Under the pieces are notes generated by a model. That model was not told the DNA's origin. It did not search any database and was given only the letters and a program-made list of their open reading frames with translations. From Verrucomicrobiales bacterium (GTDB taxonomy: Bacteria; Verrucomicrobiota; Verrucomicrobiia; Verrucomicrobiales; SLCJ01): a DNA stretch of 6,315 nt. The stretch lies in NCBI GenBank assembly GCA_007125835.1, contig SLCJ01000345.1, positions 1 to 6,315 of the forward strand, written 5' to 3'. This document shows, piece by piece, positions 1 through 5,900 of this stretch (position 1 is its first letter; each line of letters starts with the position of its first letter). A program made the translations under genes and the position numbers.

Positions 1-428
1 CGCTGCTCCCGGATGGCAGCCGCATCCTGCTCATCGACATAGGCCATTCCCAGACCGATCAAATGCCGCGCGCACTCGACGAAAAACGCAAAATAATCGG
101 AGGCAAAGTAGCGGTTGTCCCCCCAGTCGAATCCCAGCCACTTCACATCCTCCTCGATGGCCTGCACATACTCGCTCTCCTCCTTTAGCGGGTTGGTGTC
201 GTCGAAGCGCAAGTGGCAGCGCGCACCCTGTGCGGCATACTCCCGGGCGATGCCGAAATTCAGGCAGATCGACTTCGCATGCCCGATGTGCAGGTAGCCA
301 TTGGGCTCCGGGGGAAAGCGGGTGACGGGAGCCTCGTGAACGCCGCCGTCAATGTCGCGGCGAATCATGTCGCGGATGAAATCGAGGCGCTCCGGGGTCG
401 CACCTTCGGGTGTGGGGTTCTCAGCCAT
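1..428 (-). CDS. glnS: Glutaminyl-tRNA synthetase, N-terminal part (runs off left edge)
   Basis: This is a class I aminoacyl-tRNA synthetase of the cytosol that charges tRNA-Gln with glutamine using ATP. Only the first 142 residues are inside the window and the frame stays open to base 1. Residues 37-53 read RFPPEPNGYLHIGHAKS, which is the HIGH-type ATP-binding signature in the form specific to GlnRS; bacterial GluRS has an APSPTG-like version instead. FDDTNP at 75-80 and WLGFDW at 97-102 follow at the spacing known from E. coli GlnS. The ATG at 428-426 gives a leader of about 36 residues before the signature, a normal length, and no nearer in-frame start precedes it. There is no Shine-Dalgarno sequence; the upstream bases are a C/A/T-rich stretch. 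The gene follows tpiA by 102 bp, with a possible terminator between them, so it may have its own promoter. The KMSKS region, the anticodon-binding domain and the end lie outside the window. Its presence implies direct Gln-tRNA-Gln synthesis rather than sole reliance on GatCAB. Confidence 0.97.
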   Translation of the reverse strand, partial: MAENPTPEGATPERLDFIRDMIRRDIDGGVHEAPVTRFPPEPNGYLHIGHAKSICLNFGIAREYAAQGARCHLRFDDTNPLKEESEYVQAIEEDVKWLGFDWGDNRYFASDYFAFFVECARHLIGLGMAYVDEQDAAAIREQ

Positions 429-480
429 GGGTGGGTGAATGGGAATGAATGGTGCCGCAAGATCCGCGGCTCGGATACGC

Positions 481-514
481 AAAAGCCGCCCCCGGAGAGC
501 GTCCGGAAGCGGCT
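481..514 (-). terminator. Possible intrinsic terminator after tpiA
   Basis: On the minus strand, 17 bases past the tpiA stop, AGCCGC (514-509) pairs with GCGGCT (489-484). Inside it CCGG (506-503) can pair with CCGG (495-492), and the two stems are separated by small internal loops. The 3' arm runs straight into TTTT (484-481). The GC-rich stem, T-run and position fit a Rho-independent terminator. The T-run is short, so termination may be partial and glnS could still be read from pgk-tpiA. A second small hairpin, with arms at 462-466 and 472-476, lies between this and glnS. Confidence 0.5.
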
Positions 515-530
515 GCGTCGGGCTGCGAAA

Positions 531-1319
531 TCAGCCGCGCCCGACCACATCGGCCGCATTGCGCACAATCTCGAAAAAGCTCTGGCTCTCCAGCGAAGCC
601 CCGCCGACGAGAGCGCCATCGATGTCCGGCTGGGAAATCAGCTCGGCCGTATTGCCCGGCTTAACGCTGCCGCCGTATTGAATACGCATGCGATTCGCGG
701 CGTCCTCGCTTTGCGTCTCGCGCAGCACCTGGCGGATGAAGGCATGCGCCTCCTGAGCCATGGCAGGCGTGGCCGTTTTGCCGGTGCCAATTGCCCACAC
801 CGGCTCGTAGGCGACAATCACCTCGCCCACGCGCATCTGGCCGACCTCAGCCAGGCCCTCGGTGACCTGACGCCGCAGCACCTCCTCGACACGACCGGCC
901 TCGCGCTCCTCCAGCGTCTCGCCAACGCAGAAAATCGGGGTAAGGCGCGCGTCGAGCGCCGCCCTGACCTTGCGGTTGATCAACTCGTCCGTCTCGCCAA
1001 ACAGCTGGCGCCGCTCGCTGTGGCCGAGAATCACATACTCCACCGCAAGCTCTTTGAGCATGCGGGCGCTGATCTCGCCGGTGTAGGCACCGGCCGGCTC
1101 GGCCGACATGTTCTGGGCTCCCAATCCCACCAGCGGGTTCTCTTGGATTTGCGAACGCGCCGCTTCAAGAGAGATATAGGGCGGACAGACCACCACTTCG
1201 ACCGGGTAGTCGGCCGAGGGAAAATGGCGAAGGAAAGGGCGCAGGAACTCGCCGGTCTCGGCGGGAGTCATGTGCATTTTCCAGTTGGCTGCAATAACGG
1301 GTGTACGGTTGTTACTCAT
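531..1319 (-). CDS. tpiA: Triosephosphate isomerase
   Basis: This cytosolic glycolytic and gluconeogenic enzyme interconverts dihydroxyacetone phosphate and glyceraldehyde 3-phosphate; in the family it is a TIM-barrel dimer. The protein has 262 residues, close to the usual 250-260, and all catalytic landmarks are present. They are AANWKM with Asn12 and Lys14; the electrophile His100 in ILGHSERR (97-104); the catalytic base Glu172 in AYEPVWAIGTGKTA (170-183), which includes the mobile phosphate-gripping loop 6; YGGSV at 215-219; and the GALVGGASL phosphate-binding end at 235-243. The ATG at 1319-1317 places Asn12-Lys14 at the standard distance from the N-terminus. No Shine-Dalgarno sequence is seen upstream. 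The start lies 58 bp downstream of the pgk stop with no terminator-like hairpin between, so co-transcription with pgk is likely. secG, a frequent neighbour of tpiA, is not next; glnS is. Confidence 0.98.
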   Translation of the reverse strand: MSNNRTPVIAANWKMHMTPAETGEFLRPFLRHFPSADYPVEVVVCPPYISLEAARSQIQENPLVGLGAQNMSAEPAGAYTGEISARMLKELAVEYVILGHSERRQLFGETDELINRKVRAALDARLTPIFCVGETLEEREAGRVEEVLRRQVTEGLAEVGQMRVGEVIVAYEPVWAIGTGKTATPAMAQEAHAFIRQVLRETQSEDAANRMRIQYGGSVKPGNTAELISQPDIDGALVGGASLESQSFFEIVRNAADVVGRG

Positions 1320-1377
1320 AGGTTATAGGGAAAAATTGGAAGGTCGATTGGGTTATGGGTGTTTTCAGGGCCTATGT

Positions 1378-2595
1378 TCAGGCATCGGTCAGGGCGGCCA
1401 CGCCGGGCAGCTCGCGCCCTTCCATCAGTTCGAGCGAGGCACCGCCTCCGGTCGAGATGAATGTCATTTTGTCGGCGAGCCCGAAATTGTTCACCGCTGT
1501 GACGCTGTCGCCACCGCCGATGATGCTCACCGCACCTTTCTCCGTGGCCTCGGCCACGGCCTCCGCCACCGCTTTGGTGCCGGCGGCAAACGAGTCGAAC
1601 TCAAACACCCCCACCGGGCCGTTCCAAACGATAGTGCGGGCCTTGAGAATCTCCTCGCGAAATTCGCCGATCGCCACTTCGCCGATATCGAGCGCTTGCC
1701 AGCCCGGAGTCACCCCGCCGCCATCGCGATACGGGCGCGTCGAGCGCGTTTCCACGCCGTCTTCGAACTTCTCCGCCTCACACACATCGGCAGGCAGCAG
1801 AAACTTCACGCCCTGCTTCTCCGCCTCTTCGAGAATCCCGAGCGCTAGTTCGAGTTTGTCGGCCTCGACGCGGCTTTCCCCCACTTCGAGCCCCTGCGCC
1901 TTGCGGAAGGTGTGCGCCATCGCCCCACCCACCAGCATCACATCCGCCTTTTCGAGAAGGCGCGTGATCACCTGGATCTTATCCGACACTTTCGATCCGC
2001 CCATGATCACCACAAACGGCTTGGCGGGCTGCGCCAGCTCGCCCATCAGGTATTTAAGCTCCCGCTGCATCAGGAATCCGGCCGCCGCCTGCGGCAGCAG
2101 ACGCGCCACACCCTCGGTGGACGCATGCGCGCGGTGCGCCGTGCCGAAGGCGTCATTCACATAGCAGTCGCCCAGCTTCGCCAGCTCGGCGGCGAAGGCG
2201 GGGCTGTTCGCCTCCTCCTCGGCGTGAAAACGCACGTTTTCGAGCACCAGCACGTCGCCGTCCTTCATCGCCGCCACCTTGGTTGCTGCGGCGTCGCCCA
2301 CGCAGTCCGTGGCAAAGCCCACATCCACGCCAAGCAATCCGCCGAGATGCGCCGCCACCGGAGCCAGGGAGAACTTAGGATTCACCTGCCCTTTCGGACG
2401 CCCAAGGTGCGACATCAGGATGACCTTGGCCCCCTTCTCTCGCAAATGGCGGATCGTCGGCAGGGCCGCGCGCACCCGGGTGTCGTCGGTGATCACGAGG
2501 TCACTCCCCTCCCCCTTCATCGGCACATTGAAATCCACCCGGACCAACACCCGTTGGCCCCCTACTTCCAGTTTCTCTACAGACAGTTTTTGCAT
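1378..2595 (-). CDS. pgk: Phosphoglycerate kinase
   Basis: This cytosolic enzyme transfers phosphate from 1,3-bisphosphoglycerate to ADP, the first ATP-yielding step of glycolysis; it is reversible. The 405 residues match the usual bacterial length of about 390-415. The N-terminal, 3-phosphoglycerate-binding lobe shows RVDFNVP (19-25), DDTRVRAALPTI (37-48), SHLGRPKG (62-69), LENVRF (118-123) and NDAFGTAHRAHAS (147-159). The C-terminal nucleotide-binding lobe shows MGGSKVSDK (198-206), WNGPVGVFE (324-332) and IIGGGDS (358-364), followed by STGGGASLE near the end. A somewhat long, glycine-containing segment (about 282-298) precedes the conserved GW.ALDIG stretch; it looks like a surface-loop variant rather than damage. 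The ATG at 2595-2593 gives the standard N-terminus. The AAGAG just before it touches the start codon and is too close to serve as a normal ribosome binding site. pgk is the first gene of the leftward pgk-tpiA unit and is divergent from metH. gapA is not adjacent in the window. Confidence 0.98.
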   Translation of the reverse strand: MQKLSVEKLEVGGQRVLVRVDFNVPMKGEGSDLVITDDTRVRAALPTIRHLREKGAKVILMSHLGRPKGQVNPKFSLAPVAAHLGGLLGVDVGFATDCVGDAAATKVAAMKDGDVLVLENVRFHAEEEANSPAFAAELAKLGDCYVNDAFGTAHRAHASTEGVARLLPQAAAGFLMQRELKYLMGELAQPAKPFVVIMGGSKVSDKIQVITRLLEKADVMLVGGAMAHTFRKAQGLEVGESRVEADKLELALGILEEAEKQGVKFLLPADVCEAEKFEDGVETRSTRPYRDGGGVTPGWQALDIGEVAIGEFREEILKARTIVWNGPVGVFEFDSFAAGTKAVAEAVAEATEKGAVSIIGGGDSVTAVNNFGLADKMTFISTGGGASLELMEGRELPGVAALTDA

Positions 2596-2711
2596 CTCTT
2601 GAAATCAATCGTTTGACCCCCGGCCCGCGCCCCTCGGGCACCGCCAACCAGCGGACCACCACTCAACATCATTCCCCCCGCCGCGCAACAAATTTCGCCC
2701 CTTCCTCCCAA

Positions 2712-2731
2712 TTTGTGAAAAATTTCACAAA
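2712..2731. promoter_or_regulatory. CRP/FNR-family type operator dyad
   Basis: The segment is TTTGTGAAA-AA-TTTCACAAA, two perfect 9-base inverted arms around a 2-base centre. Its core is exactly TGTGA (2714-2718), six bases, TCACA (2725-2729), the classical CRP recognition pattern. No T-run follows on either strand, so it does not look like a terminator. The centre lies about 126 bp upstream of the pgk start and 227 bp upstream of the metH start, in the AT-rich part of the divergent region, so it could serve either gene. A possible rightward promoter overlaps it: TTCACA at 2724-2729, 17 bases, then CACTAT at 2747-2752. On that reading a bound protein would repress metH. The regulator itself is not in the window. 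Confidence 0.55.
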
Positions 2732-2752
2732 CAACTTGAAAATACCCACTAT
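2724..2752 (+). promoter_or_regulatory. metH: Candidate sigma-70-like promoter toward metH
   Basis: TTCACA (2724-2729, one mismatch to TTGACA) and CACTAT (2747-2752, a poor -10 hexamer that keeps the second A and the final AT) are separated by 17 bases. Initiation would fall near 2758-2760, leaving a leader of about 190 nt before metH. The -10 match is weak, so this is only a candidate. A separate TATTAT at 2816-2821 has a better -10 match but no -35 partner. Confidence 0.25.
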
Positions 2753-2796
2753 TGGCGATGGCGCGGCACGCGCATGAGTGCGCTGAAAAAGGTGCA

Positions 2797-2892
2797 GCCG
2801 GGATCGCTCGCATCCTATTATCACTCCCGCGCCTCCCCGGAAGAACATCATCAAAACGCCCGGCAGAGGATCACCGGCTCTCCCTCTGTCGG
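2797..2892 (+). promoter_or_regulatory. Structured metH leader: stable hairpin with pseudoknot potential
   Basis: CCGGCAGAGG (2860-2869) pairs with CCTCTGTCGG (2883-2892) over ten pairs, one of them G-U, around a 13-base loop (2870-2882). The loop sequence ATC-A-CCGGC (2870-2878) is complementary to GCCGG-GAT (2797-2804) upstream, allowing about eight pairs with one bulged base. Hairpin and loop pairing do not exclude each other, so a pseudoknot is possible. There is no U-tract after the hairpin, so it is not an intrinsic terminator. I could not match this to a known SAM, SAH or cobalamin riboswitch. In GC-rich DNA such complementarity also arises by chance; the assignment as a regulatory RNA is inference. 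Confidence 0.3.
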
Positions 2893-2936
2893 CACGGCCG
2901 CCCCCAGGATTACCTCTTGATTTCAGCAACGCATCA

Positions 2937-2952
2937 TCATATCGTGATATGA
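2937..2952. promoter_or_regulatory. Dyad overlapping the metH start codon
   Basis: TCATATC (2937-2943), GT, GATATGA (2946-2952) form perfect 7-base inverted arms. The match extends outward with two mismatches to CAT (2932-2934) and ATG (2955-2957). The right arm contains the metH ATG at 2949-2951. The 16-bp two-fold symmetry fits an operator for a dimeric helix-turn-helix protein; in RNA it would be a weak A/U-rich stem hiding the start codon. metH is a known target of methionine-cycle regulators such as MetR and the ArsR-family SahR in Proteobacteria, but I cannot assign this motif to either. Confidence 0.4.
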
Positions 2953-5900
2953 ATATGAGTAAAACCCCAAAACGCACAGGGAATGAGACGGCACGCCTAT
3001 TGGCTGAATTGATGGACGAGCGCATCGCGGTTCTGGACGGTGCCATGGGCACCAACATCCAGCATTTCAAACCGACTGAGGAGGACTATCGCGGCGAGCG
3101 TTTTGCCGACACCGGGCGCTACCCGAGGGACCTGAAGAACAACAACGAAATCCTGACACTTACCAAGCCGGACATCATTCTCGACATCCACCGCCGTTTT
3201 CTGGGAGTGGGCCGGGCCGACATCCTGGAAACAAACACTTTCTCGGCAACCACTATCGCCCAGAACGACTTTTTCATCCCCGAACCGGAAGGGCGCAAGG
3301 ACCAAGCCTACTTCCAGCGCACCATCGAGGACGAGCCACTGCGTGCCCTGGTGCGCGAAATCAACCTGGAGGCGGCGCGGCTGGCGCGGCAGGCGGCGGC
3401 TGAGGCGGAGGCGGCCGACGGGCGGCCGCGCTTCGTGGCTGGCGCGATCGGGCCGATGCCGGTCACAGCCTCGCTCTCGCCCGATGTGAACGACCCCGGC
3501 TTCCGCCAAGTGACCTTCGAACAACTCGTCGTTTCCTATCGGGAACAAGTCGAAGCGCTGCTCGACGGCTGCGTGGACGCGCTGCTGGTCGAGACCATTT
3601 TTGACACTCTTAATGCGAAAGCGGCGCTGTTTGCCATCGAGGAGGTCTACGAAGCCCGTGGCGAAAGGCATCCGGTGATGATCAGCTTCACCATCACCGA
3701 CAACGCGGGGCGCACGCTTTCCGGCCAAACGGTCGAGGCCTTTTGGAATTCCATCGCCCATACCTCGCCCTTTTCCGTCGGTATCAACTGCGCGCTCGGA
3801 GCCGATCTGATGCGGCCGTTTGCCGAGGAGCTTTCGCAAATCGCCACCTGCCGGGTCTCGATTTACGCCAATGCCGGGCTGCCCAACCCGCTTTCGGAAA
3901 CCGGCTACGACCAAACGCCCGAGATCATGGCGGAGTTCATGGAGGACTACGCGCGCTCGGGCTTCCTCAATCTCGTGGGCGGGTGCTGCGGAACCACACC
4001 CGAGCACATCGGGGCGATTGCCGCCGCTGTCGACGGCATCGCGCCCCGCCCCGTCCCCAAAGCCCCCGCCCTTCTCCGGCTCGCCGGGCAGGAGCCCTAC
4101 AACCACACCGCCGACAAGAATTTTCTGATGATTGGCGAGCGTGCAAATGTCGCCGGCTCGCCGAAATTCGCCAAGCTCGTGCGCGCGGGGAAACTCGACG
4201 AGGCCGTCTCCATTGCGCGCCAGCAGGTGGAGAACGGAGCCAACGTGATCGACGTCTGTTTCGACGACGGGATGATCGAGGGCGTGCCGATGATGACGCG
4301 CTTCCTCAACCTGATTTCGTCCGAACCGGACATCGCCCGCGTGCCGTTCATGGTCGATTCCTCGAAATGGGAAATCCTCGAAGCGGGGCTGAAGTGCCTC
4401 CAGGGCAAGGGCATCGTCAATTCCATATCGCTGAAAGAGGGCGAGGAAAATTTCAGGAGGCAGGCCGAGACCATTCGCCGCTACGGAGCCGCCGCCGTGG
4501 TGATGGCTTTTGACGAAAAAGGTCAGGCCGCCACTTATGAAGACCGCATCCGCATCTGCGAGCGGGCCTACCGCATCCTTGTCGACGAGGTCGGATTTCC
4601 GCCCGAGGACATCATTTTCGATCCAAACATCCTCACTGTCGCCACCGGCATGTCCGAGCACGACAACTACGCGGTCGATTTCATCGAGGCCACACGCTGG
4701 ATCAAGCAAAACCTTCCCGGAGCCCTCGTCTCGGGCGGTGTGTCGAACATCTCGTTCTCATTCCGTGGCAAAAACCGCATCCGCGAAGCGATGCACGCCG
4801 CCTTCCTTTACCACGCCCGCCAGGCCGGAATGGACATGGGCATCGTCAATGCCGGCATGCTTGAAGTCTACGACGAAATCCCCAAGGATCTGCTGGAACG
4901 AGTCGAGGATGTGTTGCTCAACCGACGCGAGGATGCCACCGAGCGCCTTCTTTCCTTCGCTGAAACAATGGAGGATGGCGGAGCCGGCGGCGGCACTGCC
5001 AAAGGCCCCGACCTTTCGTGGCGCGAAGCTCCCGTCGCCGAGCGCCTGAAGCACGCCCTGATCAAAGGCATCACCGATTACGTCGAAGAGGACACCGCCG
5101 AGGCCTTCGAGGAGTTGGGCCGCCCGCTCAAGGTGATCGAGGGGCCGCTGATGGACGGCATGGGTGTGGTTGGCGATCTTTTCGGCGAGGGAAAAATGTT
5201 TCTTCCGCAGGTGGTCAAATCGGCGCGCGTGATGAAGAAGGCCGTGGCCTGGCTCGAGCCGCACATGGAAGCGGAAAAAGCCCTCAATCCCGACCCCAAG
5301 GCCGCGGGCAAGATGGTCATCGCCACCGTCAAAGGCGATGTTCACGACATCGGCAAGAACATTGTGGCAGTGGTGCTCGCCTGCAATGGCTATAAAATGA
5401 TCGACCTCGGCGTGATGGTGCCCTGCGACAAAATCCTCGAAACCGTGCGCAAAGAAGGGGCCGACCTGCTGGGCCTCTCCGGACTGATCACACCTTCGCT
5501 CGACGAAATGGTGCATGTGGCCAAGGAAATGGAACGCACGGGTCTGAAGATTCCGCTGCTCATTGGTGGAGCCACTACCAGCGCCGCGCACACCGCCCTC
5601 AAGATCGCACCCCACTACTCCGGACCGGTGGTCCATGTGCTCGACGCCTCGCGCTCGGTGCCGACCGCCAGCGCCCTGCTCTCCGACGAGCGCCGGGACG
5701 AGTACATCCGCGAAAACAGCGAACGACAAGAAACACTCCGCGAGCGCCACAGTGGCGGATCAAAAAAGGAAACTCTCTCCCTCGCCGACGCGCGCGCGGC
5801 CGCCCCGCAAGTCGATTGGCACGAATACACGCCGCCTGTGCCCTCATTCCTCGGCACGCGGGTCGTCGGCACCGCCGACCAAACCATCACCATCCAGGAG

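Larger units (their letters stand above)
2596..2948. other. Divergent intergenic region between pgk and metH
   Basis: These 353 bp must hold the promoters of both pgk (leftward) and metH (rightward). The pgk-proximal part (2615-2710) is pyrimidine-rich on the plus strand, so the pgk leader RNA would be G-rich. It includes a small hairpin with arms GCCCG (2623-2627) and CGGGC (2635-2639). The middle is AT-rich (2708-2757) and carries the CRP-like dyad; it is the likeliest promoter zone. The metH-proximal 190 bases are GC-rich with several inverted repeats, described separately. Short open frames cross this region on both strands, but none has recognisable protein character. Confidence 0.85.

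Noticed and set aside
213..1328. 371-residue plus-strand frame opposite glnS and tpiA
   Set aside because: It is antisense to two genes with full catalytic motifs; the Arg/His/Leu/Ala-rich composition is typical of a shadow frame.
1912..2616. 234-residue plus-strand frame opposite pgk
   Set aside because: It is rich in His, Arg and Gln and mirrors pgk codons; there is no domain, and pgk is certain.
2615..2710. G-rich runs on the minus strand as a G-quadruplex in the pgk leader
   Set aside because: Four runs of at least three G with short loops are not found together; the longest cluster has only three such runs.
2712..2731. Intrinsic terminator at the 20-bp dyad
   Set aside because: The stem is A/T-rich, the 2-base centre leaves a poor loop, and no T-run follows on either strand; it also lies upstream of both divergent genes.
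2753..2948. SAM-I, SAM-II or SAH riboswitch upstream of metH
   Set aside because: The conserved core strings of these classes, as I know them, are absent.
2577..3070. Two minus-strand frames (2577-2813 and 2669-3070) across the intergenic region
   Set aside because: They overlap the pgk start or the metH 5' end, have no domain, and their composition reflects the G-rich strand.
2997..4709. 570-residue open frame on the minus strand opposite metH
   Set aside because: It lies wholly antisense to unmistakable metH codons, has no recognisable domain, and is explained by GC-rich codon bias leaving the opposite frame free of stops.
4758..5750. 330-residue minus-strand frame opposite the MetH cap and B12 modules
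   Set aside because: It is antisense to highly conserved MetH sequence and shows no family resemblance.
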